Source: Bacillus sp. FJAT-52991 (GTDB lineage: Bacteria; Bacillota; Bacilli; Bacillales; Domibacillaceae). Taken from it: 64,000 nucleotides of DNA. Position numbers and translations under genes: made by a program. The stretch spans positions 2,690,001-2,754,000 of the forward strand of contig NZ_CP147404.1 in NCBI RefSeq assembly GCF_037201805.1, written 5' to 3'. The notes beneath the pieces were generated by a model. That model was not told the DNA's origin. It ran no database searches and saw nothing but the letters and a program-made list of their open reading frames with translations. Each line of letters starts with the position of its first letter. Within the stretch, counting starts at the first letter, position 1. Shown here one piece after another: positions 52,519-61,161 of this stretch.

Positions 52519-53328
52519 TCATTTATCAACGACATATCCTAAAAGACGGAGCTGATTCTCTACAAATCCTTTCGCATAATAAAACACATCTTCTCGTTCT
52601 GGTTCATTAAAAATTTCATGATACAGCCCAGGCCATTCTTTATAATGCATATCGGAGAGATCAATTTGGTGAAACCACTTTCTGACCGCTTTTCGATCAA
52701 CAATCCGATCTGCTCCTGCTTGCATTAAAAGCAGTGGAACATTTGGCATATCATTTACTTTTAATGAAGCCACTTTAATCGCTTGAAGCAATTCACGATA
52801 CCAACGAACAGACACTTTATTAATCAACAGCGAATCTTCTTTATCCGCTTCTATCACCTGTTCATTTCGAGTAACCATTTCTGCTGTAACTCCATAAGAA
52901 AATTTAAAAGAAGGCGTTAATGAATTTAGACTATGCGACATCATATTGATCATTTTTGGTGGTGTATGAACCATACCTAAACAAGGAGAAGAGGCGATTA
53001 CACCCGCCACTTCAAAATCCAATTCCTGCAAAAGACGAATCGTAATTAATCCTCCTATCCCATGACCAAGCAGGAACACTGGAAGATCAAATTGGTACGC
53101 TGCTTCCACCCACTCTTTCACAGCTGTTAAATAATCATTAAATGTTGAAATATGTCCCCGTTGGGCGCGTGACGTAATTCCTTGCCCCGGAAGATCCCCC
53201 ATCACGACATGAAATCCAGCCTTACGCCACATCTCAATTAACCAGCCATATCGGCTATGATGCTCCAATGCCCCTTGAACGATAACAATGACCCCTCTAG
53301 GCTGTTGTTCTGTTTCCCACTTCCACAT
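52519..53328 (-). CDS. ytpA: YtpA-family alpha/beta hydrolase lacking the nucleophilic serine
   Basis: B. subtilis YtpA is a lysophospholipase that makes the antibiotic bacilysocin. The 269-residue protein here aligns well, with VVMGDLPGQG, ASSPCLGM, the acid Asp in QAGADRIVD and the His in GLYHEIFNEPERED. But the nucleophile elbow, normally GHSMGG, reads GHGIGG with a GGG codon at residue 90 in place of serine. The oxyanion segment also has QG instead of the usual HG. So it is probably inactive as an esterase or acts differently, though the frame is intact. The ATG at 53328 is 8 bp from GGAGG; a GTG three codons earlier overlaps that site. Confidence 0.88.
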   Translation of the reverse strand: MWKWETEQQPRGVIVIVQGALEHHSRYGWLIEMWRKAGFHVVMGDLPGQGITSRAQRGHISTFNDYLTAVKEWVEAAYQFDLPVFLLGHGIGGLITIRLLQELDFEVAGVIASSPCLGMVHTPPKMINMMSHSLNSLTPSFKFSYGVTAEMVTRNEQVIEADKEDSLLINKVSVRWYRELLQAIKVASLKVNDMPNVPLLLMQAGADRIVDRKAVRKWFHQIDLSDMHYKEWPGLYHEIFNEPEREDVFYYAKGFVENQLRLLGYVVDK

Positions 53329-53461
53329 ATGTGCCACCTCCGACTTACCCTTGCTGCAACAAAAGAAATTCTTTTTCTTTATTATACAAATGTTTCTGTT
53401 TTAGTTAAAATGAAAAGAAAGTGTTTTAAATTTGCTAATAGTCAGAAAGGAGTTTGTACTT

Positions 53462-53977
53462 ATGATTTATCCATACAAAGAGAAAACACCTAACATCGCT
53501 GACTCTGCTTATATTGCGGATTATGCGACCATTACAGGTGACGTAACGATCGGTGAAGAATCGAGTGTTTGGTTCAACACAGTTATACGCGGCGATGTCG
53601 CACCAACCATTATTGGAAACAAAACCAATATCCAGGACAACTCCGTTTTACATCAAAGCCCAAATAACCCGCTGATCATTGAAGATGAGGTGACAGTTGG
53701 TCATCAAGTCATTCTTCATAGCTGTAAAATTAGAAAAAAAGCACTGATTGGCATGGGCTCCATCATTCTAGACAATGCCGAAATCGGCGAGGGAGCGTTT
53801 ATCGGCGCAGGTAGCCTTGTCCCACCAGGAAAAGTGATCCCACCGAATTCAATGGCATTTGGACGTCCAGCTAAAGTTGTTAGAGAAATAAACGAAGCGG
53901 ACCGTGAAGACATGGAGCGAATTGTGCGCGAATATGCAGAGAAAGCTCAATATTATAAAGGTTTACAAAAAAAATGA
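53462..53977 (+). CDS. ytoA: Gamma-carbonic-anhydrase-like hexapeptide protein YtoA
   Basis: The 171-residue left-handed beta-helix protein has the hexapeptide pattern (ADYATITGDVTIGEESSVWF) and metal-site histidines in DNSVLHQ and VGHQVILHSC. It belongs to the gamma carbonic anhydrase/YrdA group, whose activity in bacilli is not well known. ATG follows AAAGGAG; the frame is open ten codons further upstream. It is followed by a hairpin that overlaps a convergent small gene. Confidence 0.92.
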   Translation: MIYPYKEKTPNIADSAYIADYATITGDVTIGEESSVWFNTVIRGDVAPTIIGNKTNIQDNSVLHQSPNNPLIIEDEVTVGHQVILHSCKIRKKALIGMGSIILDNAEIGEGAFIGAGSLVPPGKVIPPNSMAFGRPAKVVREINEADREDMERIVREYAEKAQYYKGLQKK

Positions 53978-54228
53978 AAACAAGGGTGATCCAAAAGATC
54001 GGTACAAAACGATTTTTTGGCATCACCCTCCTGTTTTAAACTCTCCCAATCATCTATTAAGGAGCCCACAATTAGCTCAGGCTCTTCATTATTAAATTCT
54101 ACTCTATCTTCTGAAGCTACGTCCCAATAATAATCTACATCTAGATTAATTTCTTCGATTCCTTGGTCACTCATTCGTTGAAATAATAATAAAAACAACT
54201 CTTCTATTTCTTTAACGTTTATTTTCAT
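53953..54228 (-). CDS. Small acidic hypothetical protein, possibly 3'-altered
   Basis: The 91-residue product starts MKINVKEIEELFLLLFQRMS with ATG behind AGGTGAAGG, and is acidic through DWESLKQEGD. The N-terminal 70 residues look like a conserved Bacillus family known to me only as hypothetical (YYWDV, PELIVGSLIDDWE). The last 25 residues (KSFCTDLLDHPCFHFF...) are encoded by the ytoA terminator hairpin and the end of ytoA, which is unlikely original coding sequence. I infer that the natural C-terminus was lost by deletion. Confidence 0.65.
   Translation of the reverse strand: MKINVKEIEELFLLLFQRMSDQGIEEINLDVDYYWDVASEDRVEFNNEEPELIVGSLIDDWESLKQEGDAKKSFCTDLLDHPCFHFFCKPL
53981..54038 (+). terminator. 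Terminator of ytoA
   Basis: AGGGTGAT and ATCACCCT pair around an AT-rich loop; CCTGTTTT follows on the plus strand. Confidence 0.65.
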
Positions 54229-54284
54229 TATCCTTCACCTAACCTTTTATTTTTTAAAGTGAAAAAATTTAATCAAGATCAAAA

Positions 54285-54340
54285 AAAAGAAAGAGTGACT
54301 CAAAAAGTCGTTTTCAACAACCTTTTGGGCCACTCTTATT
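54285..54340 (-). terminator. Terminator of metK
   Basis: AAGAGTGGCCCAAAAGG pairs with CTTTTTGAGTCACTCTT on the minus strand with a U-rich tail, just after metK. Confidence 0.78.
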
Positions 54341-54343
54341 TTA

Positions 54344-55543
54344 TTAGTTATGTGCTTGTTGTTTTAATGCGTCTGCTTTATCTGTTTGTTCCCAAGGAAG
54401 TTCAATATCCGTACGACCGAAATGACCGTAAGCAGCTGTTTGTTTGTAAATTGGACGACGAAGATCCAACATTTTAATAATGCCAGCTGGACGAAGATCA
54501 AAGTTCGAGCGAACAAGCTCTACAAGTACATCTTCAGATACTTTACCTGTACCAAAAGTATCAACAGCAATCGAAACTGGCTGTGCTACACCAATCGCGT
54601 AAGCAAGCTGTACTTCACATTTATCCGCAAGACCAGATGCGACAATGTTCTTCGCTACATAGCGAGCTGCATAAGCCGCAGAACGGTCAACTTTTGTCGG
54701 ATCCTTACCAGAGAATGCACCGCCGCCATGACGAGCATAGCCACCGTACGTATCAACGATAATTTTACGACCTGTTAAACCAGCATCTCCTTGAGGACCG
54801 CCGATAACGAAACGTCCCGTTGGATTAATGAAGAATTTCGTTTCCGCATCAATTAATTCTACAGGAACAACTGGATTAATGACTTGTTCACGAATGTCAC
54901 GTTGAATTTGTTCAAGCGTTACTTCTGGATGATGTTGCGTAGAGATAACGATTGTATCAATGCGCACTGGTTTGTCGTTTTCATCATACTCTACTGTCAC
55001 TTGCGTTTTTCCATCTGGACGCAAATAATCAAGTGTTTCATCTTTGCGTACTTCTGTTAAACGACGAGATAATTTATGAGCTAAAGAAATCGGAAGCGGC
55101 ATTAATTCTTCTGTTTCATTACAAGCAAAACCGAACATTAATCCTTGGTCTCCTGCACCAATTGCTTCAAGTTCTTCTTCGCTCATTTGTCCTTCACGCG
55201 CTTCAAGAGCTTGATCCACACCTGCTGCAATATCAACGGATTGCTCATCGATGGAAGTCAATACGCCGCACGTGTCCGCATCGAAACCATATTTCGCACG
55301 GTTGTAGCCGATCTCTTTTACTGTTTCGCGAACAACTTTATTGATATCTACATAAGAAGATGTTGTAATTTCACCCGCTACTAATACAAGTCCGGTTGTC
55401 ACAGAAGTTTCCGCCGCTACACGAGCATTAGGATCCTGTGATAAAATTTCATCCAGAATCGCATCAGAAATCTGATCGCAAATCTTATCTGGATGGCCTT
55501 CAGTTACTGACTCTGAAGTAAAAAGACGACGCTTTTTTGTCAT
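54344..55543 (-). CDS. metK: S-adenosylmethionine synthetase MetK
   Basis: MetK makes S-adenosylmethionine from methionine and ATP. The 399-residue protein shows [20 protein letters not shown] at the N-terminus, the family loop [12 protein letters not shown] and the P-loop-like [19 protein letters not shown] follows AAGGAGG. It is under a SAM-I riboswitch, so its own product represses it. Confidence 0.98.
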   Translation of the reverse strand: MTKKRRLFTSESVTEGHPDKICDQISDAILDEILSQDPNARVAAETSVTTGLVLVAGEITTSSYVDINKVVRETVKEIGYNRAKYGFDADTCGVLTSIDEQSVDIAAGVDQALEAREGQMSEEELEAIGAGDQGLMFGFACNETEELMPLPISLAHKLSRRLTEVRKDETLDYLRPDGKTQVTVEYDENDKPVRIDTIVISTQHHPEVTLEQIQRDIREQVINPVVPVELIDAETKFFINPTGRFVIGGPQGDAGLTGRKIIVDTYGGYARHGGGAFSGKDPTKVDRSAAYAARYVAKNIVASGLADKCEVQLAYAIGVAQPVSIAVDTFGTGKVSEDVLVELVRSNFDLRPAGIIKMLDLRRPIYKQTAAYGHFGRTDIELPWEQTDKADALKQQAHN

Positions 55544-55617
55544 GAAACTTCCTCCTTAAAATGATCAAACTGATCTTTATTTTCACGGTACTCATTTCCC
55601 TAAGTTTATCCTTTAAA

Positions 55618-55655
55618 AAATAAAAAAACCTCTCCAATTCATAAAGAGAGGAAAG
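55618..55655 (-). terminator. Terminator of the SAM riboswitch
   Basis: CCTCTCTTTATGAATTGGAGAGG with a run of T on the minus strand, between the SAM aptamer and metK. Confidence 0.9.
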
Positions 55656-55680
55656 GTTGATTGATTCAACATAGGCCTTT

Positions 55681-55811
55681 CACTCTTATCGTCCAAGGTT
55701 TGGACCTTGCACAGGTTTAAGCACCTTTGTCTTAAATAGGCCATATACCTATTTAAGCAGGTTGCTGGGCTTCGTCGGGCCTGTCCCTCCGCCAGCTCAG
55801 GATAAGAGTAT
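55681..55811 (-). promoter_or_regulatory. SAM-I (S-box) riboswitch upstream of metK
   Basis: Minus strand P1 CTCTTATC (55803-55810) pairs with GATAAGAGTG (55681-55690). GAGCTGGCGGAGGGAC, GGCCC and GAAGCCCAGCAACC are the conserved S-box core, and the P3 hairpin TTAAATAGG / CCTATTTAA is clear. SAM binding would favour the downstream terminator and shut metK off. Confidence 0.97.
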
Positions 55812-55825
55812 CCGTTCAAGGATAA

Positions 55826-55854
55826 ATCTTACGAAATTCAGCGTATAATGTCAA
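55826..55854 (-). promoter_or_regulatory. SigA promoter of metK
   Basis: Minus strand TTGACA (55849-55854), 17-bp spacer, TAAGAT (55826-55831), directly before the SAM riboswitch. Confidence 0.8.
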
Positions 55855-55982
55855 TCACATTTTTATCCATGCATCTGTTTTTTTCCGCTTTCTTTCTTAT
55901 TTTATTAATTAGTTTTTTGGAAAAGATAAAAATAAAATTCACTAAAAAAAATTGAGCATATAGTATAGACTATTAATTTGAA

Positions 55983-55993
55983 TGTGTTATACT
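55983..55993 (+). promoter_or_regulatory. CcpN-like operator and -10 region of pckA
   Basis: TGTGTTATACT matches the CcpN consensus TRTGHYATAYW as I remember it, and includes a -10 TATACT (55988-55993). A -35-like TAGACT lies 16 bp upstream. In B. subtilis CcpN represses the gluconeogenic genes pckA and gapB on glucose. Confidence 0.55.
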
Positions 55994-56056
55994 ATTTTTT
56001 GAGCAAACGAGTAGATAAATAAATCTTAAATTTCTATAAAGGATGGTTATTAACTT

Positions 56057-57643
56057 ATGAACTCTGTAAGCGTTTCAAGCAAAATTGTGGAACTTCTAAA
56101 TGGTTCAAATATAACAATGCAACCTTCTGTACCTATGCTTGTAGAAAAGGTACTTACTCGCAAAGAGGGCGTTTTAACCGCGTCAGGTGCTGTACGTGCA
56201 GAAACAGGTAAATATACAGGACGTTCTCCTAAAGATAAATTTATTGTTGAAGAAGCATCTGTAAAGGATAAAATCGACTGGGGTTCAGTTAACCAACCGA
56301 TTTCTGAAGATGTATTTGATAAATTATATAACAAAGTAGTTGATTATTTAAAGGAAAAAGATGAACTATTTGTTTTTAAAGGATTTGCAGGAGCTGATAC
56401 AACTCATCGCCTTCCAATCCAAGTTATTAATGAATACGCTTGGCATAACCTATTTGCCCATCAATTATTCATCCGTCCAACAGCTGAAGAGTTAAAAGAT
56501 CATCAAGCTGGCTTCACGATCGTCTCAGCTCCAAACTTTAAAGCAGATCCAGCAGTAGACGGCACAAAATCTGAAACATTCATCATTGTTTCTTTCGAAC
56601 GCCGTATCGTGTTAATCGGTGGAACAGAATATGCAGGCGAAATGAAGAAATCCATTTTCTCTATTATGAACTACCTTCTTCCTGAAAATGATATTTTTTC
56701 TATGCACTGCTCTGCAAACGTTGGCTACGAAGGTGATGTCGCTTTATTCTTCGGTCTTTCCGGAACAGGTAAAACGACATTATCAGCTGATCCGAATCGT
56801 CGCTTAATCGGTGATGATGAACACGGTTGGTCTTCAAATGGTGTCTTTAACATTGAAGGTGGATGCTATGCGAAATGTATCGGACTTTCTTATGAAAAAG
56901 AGCCACAAATTTTCGATGCGATCCGTTTCGGTTCTGTATTAGAAAACGTCGTATTAGACGAAGACACTCGCATTCCTGATTATGATAACAACTCTTTAAC
57001 AGAAAATACGCGTGCCGCTTACCCATTACAAGCGATCGATAATATCGTTGATCCAAGTGTAGCCGGCCATCCGAATACAATTATTTTCTTAACAGCTGAT
57101 GCTTTCGGTATCTTACCTCCAATCAGCAAATTAACAAAAGAGCAAGCGATGTACCACTTCCTAAGCGGTTATACTTCTAAGCTTGCAGGAACAGAGCGCG
57201 GAATCACTTCTCCGCAAGCAACATTCTCAACATGCTTTGGTTCTCCATTCCTACCATTAGAAGCAACTCGTTATGCTGAAATGTTAGGTAAGAAAATCGA
57301 CGAGCATAATGTTCAAGTATTCCTAGTAAACACTGGCTGGACTGGTGGAGAGTACGGAGTTGGAAGCCGTATGAAACTTGCTTACACTCGCGCGATGGTG
57401 CAGGCAGCTCTTGAAGGCGAACTAAACAATGTAGAGACATACACAACGAAAACATTTGGTTTACAAATTCCTCTTCATGTTCCTGGTGTACCTGATGATG
57501 TACTTATCCCACGTAAAGCATGGGCAAACGAAGATGAATTTATGACAAAAGCCGCTGAACTAGCTGGCAAGTTCCGTGAAAACTTCAAAAAGTTCTCTAA
57601 CGTTCCAAGTGAAATCTCAGAACTTGGTGGACCACAAATCTAA
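56057..57643 (+). CDS. pckA: Phosphoenolpyruvate carboxykinase (ATP) PckA
   Basis: PckA converts oxaloacetate and ATP to phosphoenolpyruvate, the entry into gluconeogenesis. The 528-residue protein has RSPKDKFIV, the kinase P-loop [27 protein letters not shown] and [13 protein letters not shown], all intact. ATG follows AAAGGATG. The upstream CcpN-type box fits repression during glycolysis. It diverges from metK and ends at a strong terminator. Confidence 0.97.
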   Translation: MNSVSVSSKIVELLNGSNITMQPSVPMLVEKVLTRKEGVLTASGAVRAETGKYTGRSPKDKFIVEEASVKDKIDWGSVNQPISEDVFDKLYNKVVDYLKEKDELFVFKGFAGADTTHRLPIQVINEYAWHNLFAHQLFIRPTAEELKDHQAGFTIVSAPNFKADPAVDGTKSETFIIVSFERRIVLIGGTEYAGEMKKSIFSIMNYLLPENDIFSMHCSANVGYEGDVALFFGLSGTGKTTLSADPNRRLIGDDEHGWSSNGVFNIEGGCYAKCIGLSYEKEPQIFDAIRFGSVLENVVLDEDTRIPDYDNNSLTENTRAAYPLQAIDNIVDPSVAGHPNTIIFLTADAFGILPPISKLTKEQAMYHFLSGYTSKLAGTERGITSPQATFSTCFGSPFLPLEATRYAEMLGKKIDEHNVQVFLVNTGWTGGEYGVGSRMKLAYTRAMVQAALEGELNNVETYTTKTFGLQIPLHVPGVPDDVLIPRKAWANEDEFMTKAAELAGKFRENFKKFSNVPSEISELGGPQI

Positions 57644-57647
57644 TTTA

Positions 57648-57682
57648 AAAAAGGAAGACCTTAATGGTCTTCCTTTTTTCGT
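57648..57682 (+). terminator. Terminator of pckA
   Basis: AAAAAGGAAGACC / GGTCTTCCTTTTTT stem and T-run directly after the stop. Confidence 0.92.
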
Positions 57683-57738
57683 GTGAACAACGATTTTTGA
57701 TTCCTGCACGCTTTTAGCGAGCGCTGAAAATGAAGGAA

Positions 57739-57779
57739 ACGAAAACCGGCCAGATGATTATGCTGGCCGGTTTTCGTTT
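57739..57779 (-). terminator. Terminator of ytmB
   Basis: AACGAAAACCGGCCAG / CTGGCCGGTTTTCGTT is a perfect stem overlapping the ytmB stop; T-rich on both sides. Confidence 0.85.
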
Positions 57780-58020
57780 AGTTGGTTGAATTTAATGAGA
57801 TCAATTTGTATGAAAGAATCGTGCTTTCTTGCTGCCACTCCACTTTTTCAATGATAGCGGTTCCACTAATCTCGCTATCCTTTGTTTTATAGACGTGGAT
57901 CGGGATATCGATTGGATATAAGCGATACCCAGATTTCTTCAACGAGAAGCTATTTTCTTCTATGCGCTGCTCTTTTCCTTTTGTGACGATCATCGTATTT
58001 AATTCCATTGGCATACCCAT
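57778..58020 (-). CDS. ytmB: YtmB, DUF2584 family protein
   Basis: The 80-residue protein is a DUF2584 member: MGMPMELNTMIVTKGKE and GYRLYPIDIPIHVYKTK match B. subtilis YtmB closely. It is a small beta-rich soluble protein of unknown function. The ATG chosen has GGAGGAGGGG upstream; the frame extends nine codons through that site. It lies 33 bp downstream of ytmA and ends at a perfect hairpin. Confidence 0.88.
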   Translation of the reverse strand: MGMPMELNTMIVTKGKEQRIEENSFSLKKSGYRLYPIDIPIHVYKTKDSEISGTAIIEKVEWQQESTILSYKLISLNSTN

Positions 58021-58053
58021 GTTTTTTCCCCTCCTCCATATGAACAATGATAA

Positions 58054-58830
58054 TTATGACCGCTGCTTTTTCATCCAGATGCAGAGATCTTTGACGATTT
58101 GCCGGTTAATGGCCGGCGGAAAGTAATGATCATATTGATCAAAATACCATGTTTCGACGGAGTTTTCCAGCTGTTTTAACCCTTTTTCTAATTGATAGGC
58201 GTGTTCAATTGTGACATTATGATCTTTCTTTCCATGAATGATCAAGACAGGTACCTTTATTTTTTCTAAATGGTATAGCGGGGTCCGCCATTGATAAAGT
58301 TCCCTATGCTTATAAGGACTGCCACCAATGACCCTCTTCAGCATGCGGCGCAAATCTTTTCTTTCGTCATAGGTGAGGATCATATTAGATACACCACCCC
58401 ATGTGACAACAGACGTCACCTCTTTCTCGATCGCCGTTAATAGAGCCATCACCCCACCTCGCGAAAAACCAAAAAGATGAATCCTTCCTGTCACTCGAGG
58501 GTGTGTTTGCAATAAATCAAATGCTGAAAACGCATCTTCCCGATCCTCTCCAGCAAAGTCCTCATTTCCTTCGCCACCCCGATTCCCCCGATAAAAAGGG
58601 GCAAATACAATAAAGCCTTCTGATGCAAATTGAGTAATCCTTGCTGGACGGACCATGCCTACATTTTTAATGCCGCCTCGCAAATAAAGAAAACCATCAA
58701 AGTTTCCTTCTGCCTTTGGTTCCGCTAACAATCCTTTGACTTTCAGCCCGTTTGACATGTAGGTAACAACGAACAAGTGCACTTTAGGATGAGGGGATGG
58801 AAAATGGACCATCTCGACGATTAACGTCAT
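58054..58830 (-). CDS. ytmA: YtmA, prolyl-oligopeptidase-like alpha/beta hydrolase
   Basis: The 258-residue S9-type hydrolase keeps the nucleophile elbow GFSRGG, the acid Asp in IIHGKKDHNVT and a His in DQYDHYFPP, so it should be active on a peptide or ester. It is cytoplasmic and lacks the beta-propeller of full prolyl oligopeptidases. The start overlaps the ytkD stop by 4 bp (ATGA), so the two are coupled; ytmB follows. Confidence 0.9.
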   Translation of the reverse strand: MTLIVEMVHFPSPHPKVHLFVVTYMSNGLKVKGLLAEPKAEGNFDGFLYLRGGIKNVGMVRPARITQFASEGFIVFAPFYRGNRGGEGNEDFAGEDREDAFSAFDLLQTHPRVTGRIHLFGFSRGGVMALLTAIEKEVTSVVTWGGVSNMILTYDERKDLRRMLKRVIGGSPYKHRELYQWRTPLYHLEKIKVPVLIIHGKKDHNVTIEHAYQLEKGLKQLENSVETWYFDQYDHYFPPAINRQIVKDLCIWMKKQRS

Positions 58831-59297
58831 TGAATCACCGTATGTAAATAATCTAGCGTGCGTTCGACTACTTCATCTTTCATTAAAAAGCTAAATTCAC
58901 TATTCATCCGTTCTTGGCGTAAATCTTGATCAAACAACACTGGTCCATCTGTTTCCATATAATCTTCCTTCTTCTCTATATACCCAATTTGAGCGAAAAA
59001 AATCGCTTTAACAAACGGCTTTTCATGATGATGAACATAATATTCTCCAACGAATGTCATTTGATCAACGACTCCTCCTGTTTCTTCATACACCTCTCTC
59101 TTAGCGGCTTCCTCTAGCGTTTCCCCAAGCTCTACTTTCCCACCGGGGCACTCCAATCCTCGAATCGGGTGTTGGGTCAATAGCCACTGCCCATTGTATT
59201 GGCAAAACACAAGCACATGCTGAGGTGACAACGAAAAGCTGCCAGATTGAAAAGCAAGCGTCACCTGACAGCCATTTTGATCGGTGAATTCGAACAT
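58827..59297 (-). CDS. ytkD: Nudix hydrolase YtkD
   Basis: The 156-residue protein has a complete Nudix box (GGKVELGETLEEAAKREVYEETG). B. subtilis YtkD hydrolyses oxidised nucleotides such as 8-oxo-dGTP and may also act in mRNA decapping as RppH-like enzyme. The second of two adjacent ATGs has better spacing from AGGGGAG. A hairpin-like AAGGCTGTCACTGGTAGCCTT lies 30-50 bp upstream without a T-run. It heads ytkD-ytmA-ytmB. Confidence 0.9.
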   Translation of the reverse strand: MFEFTDQNGCQVTLAFQSGSFSLSPQHVLVFCQYNGQWLLTQHPIRGLECPGGKVELGETLEEAAKREVYEETGGVVDQMTFVGEYYVHHHEKPFVKAIFFAQIGYIEKKEDYMETDGPVLFDQDLRQERMNSEFSFLMKDEVVERTLDYLHTVIQ

Positions 59298-59384
59298 CAT
59301 TCTCCCCTACCTCTATCAATTTCCTTGCATAAGGCTACCAGTGACAGCCTTGCTTAGAATCTTTTCTTTTTATTATACTGCATT

Positions 59385-59696
59385 TCACATTCTCCACATA
59401 TCTTTTATATATGCCTTCGCTTCCTCATCACCAAGTTCATAAATCATTTCATATATTTTTTTCAAATTATCGTCATAACGATCATTTGGGCGATCAAAAT
59501 GATATTGAACGTACGGCACATGCGCTCGAAAAAACCCTTCCCATTCCATCGCATAATTGGCATCAAATAATTCTCTTAATTGAGTGATCTCTTCATCTGT
59601 CGCGTAAATTCTAAAGTTCCAGGGAGAAACGGTCGATGTTCTCATAATTTCTCCATTGGCCAGTTGAATATAATAAGCTGTTTTTTCCTCCTGCAC
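59385..59696 (-). CDS. Conserved hypothetical protein (103 aa), stress-region gene
   Basis: The 103-residue acidic soluble protein contains SPWNFRIYATDEEITQLRELFD and WEGFFRAHVPYVQYHFDR, which I recall as a conserved hypothetical family of bacilli without known function. The GTG at 59696 is 8 bp from AAAGGAGG, whereas the GTG three codons earlier overlaps that site. It lies just upstream of ytkD in the same direction, 90 bp away, and diverges from a SigB-type gene. Confidence 0.78.
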   Translation of the reverse strand: MQEEKTAYYIQLANGEIMRTSTVSPWNFRIYATDEEITQLRELFDANYAMEWEGFFRAHVPYVQYHFDRPNDRYDDNLKKIYEMIYELGDEEAKAYIKDMWRM

Positions 59697-59781
59697 GATT
59701 GTCACCTCCTTTTACTATCATTCCCTGCCTGTTATAAATCATAATTGGCAAAAAATATGCCTATTATATTACAATAGACTG

Positions 59782-59805
59782 GTTTATTTGCTTCAGTTAG
59801 GGTAT
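59782..59805 (+). promoter_or_regulatory. SigB promoter of the DUF6154 gene
   Basis: GTTTAT (59782-59787), a 12-bp spacer and a perfect GGGTAT (59800-59805) match the SigB consensus. It lies 55 bp before the start codon. Confidence 0.75.
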
Positions 59806-59859
59806 AAAAGAAATAAGGGGATCAAGAGAATTTATCATCAAACAAAGGAGTGTGTGCAT

Positions 59860-60108
59860 ATGAAGCTAATAGATGAATTATATGAAATTTACCGTGGGAG
59901 GCTCCAAGGATCTGACGAAGACCTCGATATGATTACTCTTGCTGTCGTAGAACAGCTATCAAATAAAGAAATATTCTCGATTATTAAAGAAATGAACGAA
60001 GAGGAATTGCAATATTTCTTTCGTCTCTATTTGTTTGAAGCATTAAAGGAAAAATTCAACAACGACGGAATGGATGAAGATTGGCAAGGAAAAAATCTTT
60101 ATCATTAA
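59860..60108 (+). CDS. DUF6154 family protein, predicted SigB regulon member
   Basis: The 82-residue helical, acidic protein starts MKLIDELYEIYRGRLQG and contains EEELQYFFRLYLFEALKEKF. The pattern fits DUF6154. It has no membrane segment, no cysteine and no catalytic motif. The ATG is 9 bp from AAAGGAG; the frame runs 24 codons upstream into the promoter. It sits behind a near-consensus SigB promoter, so it likely acts in general stress. Function is unknown. Confidence 0.8.
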   Translation: MKLIDELYEIYRGRLQGSDEDLDMITLAVVEQLSNKEIFSIIKEMNEEELQYFFRLYLFEALKEKFNNDGMDEDWQGKNLYH

Positions 60109-60166
60109 TACATACTGCCTATATTCAGCATCTGCTAAAAGTGTCAAAAATCAACACGATATTTTA

Positions 60167-60204
60167 ACAAAAAGGATGTCCCAGAAATAGGACATCCTTT
60201 TTTT
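60167..60204. terminator. Bidirectional terminator between the DUF6154 gene and the YjfB-like gene
   Basis: AAAAAGGATGTCC / GGACATCCTTTTTT stem, with T-runs on both strands. Confidence 0.9.
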
Positions 60205-60386
60205 CAGCCTTTTATATCAATTGCTATTCCTTTATATGGATGGGGTGCTGATTGAACTTTAGGTAACATCTCCATCATTTGGACAGCTTGAGCGGTTTGT
60301 GTAGCCATTTGGCTTTTTAATAAGTTTAAGTTTAATGTGTGTTGCAGTTCCGCCACTTGCTTTCCCATCATAGAAGATAATTCCAT
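60204..60386 (-). CDS. YjfB-family small protein (putative motility protein)
   Basis: The 60-residue protein MELSSMMGKQVAELQHTLNL... is Met- and Gln-rich, amphipathic, and ends with PHPYKGIAIDIKG, which resembles the PHxGxxIDIxx ending of the YjfB family (annotated as putative motility proteins). ATG lies 7-8 bp from GGAGGA. It follows dps by 33 bp in the same direction, so read-through from dps is possible. Confidence 0.75.
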   Translation of the reverse strand: MELSSMMGKQVAELQHTLNLNLLKSQMATQTAQAVQMMEMLPKVQSAPHPYKGIAIDIKG

Positions 60387-60419
60387 ACATTCTCCTCCTA
60401 TTCTAATAATGCTTGTATC

Positions 60420-60860
60420 TTATTTTCCTAAGAAAGATTTCAACATCCATACATGCTTTTCTAGCTCTTGGTGAATAGCAAGAAGCATATCACCTGTCGT
60501 TTCATCATTCACTTCTCCTGCTAAGTCCATCGCTTCTTTCAGCTCAACGATGATCGTTGCAAAATCATCAGCAACTGATTGCACCATTTGCTCGGCTGTT
60601 TCTTTTCCTTCCGCTTCTCCAATAGTCGCCATTTCTAACGATTCTTTTAACGTCGCAACTGGTTGACCGCCAAGAGCTAATAAGCGTTCTGCTAGTTCAT
60701 CAATATGAAGAGATGCTTCTGTGTATAATTCTTCAAATTTTGTATGTAAAGCAAAAAAATGTGGACCTTTTACAAACCAATGGTAATTGTGTAATTTCGT
60801 GTAAAGTACTGTCCAGTTGGCAATTTGTTGGTTAACACTTTGAACTAATTTCTCTGACAT
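60420..60860 (-). CDS. dps: Dps-family ferritin-like DNA-protecting protein
   Basis: The 146-residue Dps forms a dodecamer that oxidises and stores iron and protects DNA from peroxide. Ferroxidase ligands are visible at the expected spacing: H27, H39, D54 and E58 ([25 protein letters not shown]). The ATG chosen has GGAGGAG upstream. The frame stays open 21 codons further, but the upstream part contains the promoter. B. subtilis dps lies in the same neighbourhood. Confidence 0.94.
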   Translation of the reverse strand: MSEKLVQSVNQQIANWTVLYTKLHNYHWFVKGPHFFALHTKFEELYTEASLHIDELAERLLALGGQPVATLKESLEMATIGEAEGKETAEQMVQSVADDFATIIVELKEAMDLAGEVNDETTGDMLLAIHQELEKHVWMLKSFLGK

Positions 60861-60893
60861 AAACAATCTCCTCCTATTTTCTGATTCTTTTTC

Positions 60894-60922
60894 ATTGTAA
60901 AATATGATGCCCCACTTGTCCA
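60894..60922 (-). promoter_or_regulatory. SigA promoter of dps
   Basis: Minus strand TGGACA (60917-60922), 17-bp spacer, TACAAT (60894-60899). I see no clear SigB or PerR site here. Confidence 0.65.
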
Positions 60923-60996
60923 AAAAAATTTACACAAATAAGCAGCATACACGACTAGAGGAAAACATGGTAAGATAAGTCTAGGAGGGAGACGAC

Positions 60997-61155
60997 ATGA
61001 CTACTGTATTAATCATTTCCATTGTTATCGTTATTGGCGTACTGATTTTCACCATTTTATCGATTAACAAAGGCTACCAATATAAACATACGATTGATCC
61101 AATTGAAAACAATCCGCACCTACAGCAAGATGAATCCGAAGAGCGCAAGGAATAA
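60997..61155 (+). CDS. ytzI: YtzI-like small membrane protein
   Basis: The 52-residue protein has one membrane helix (TVLIISIVIVIGVLIFTILS), then INKGYQYKHTIDPIENN, which strongly resembles B. subtilis YtzI, and a short acidic tail. ATG lies 9 bp from AGGAGG. It precedes yidD by 6 bp, so the two are cotranscribed; a link to membrane biogenesis is a guess. Confidence 0.85.
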   Translation: MTTVLIISIVIVIGVLIFTILSINKGYQYKHTIDPIENNPHLQQDESEERKE

Positions 61156-61161
61156 CCTACG

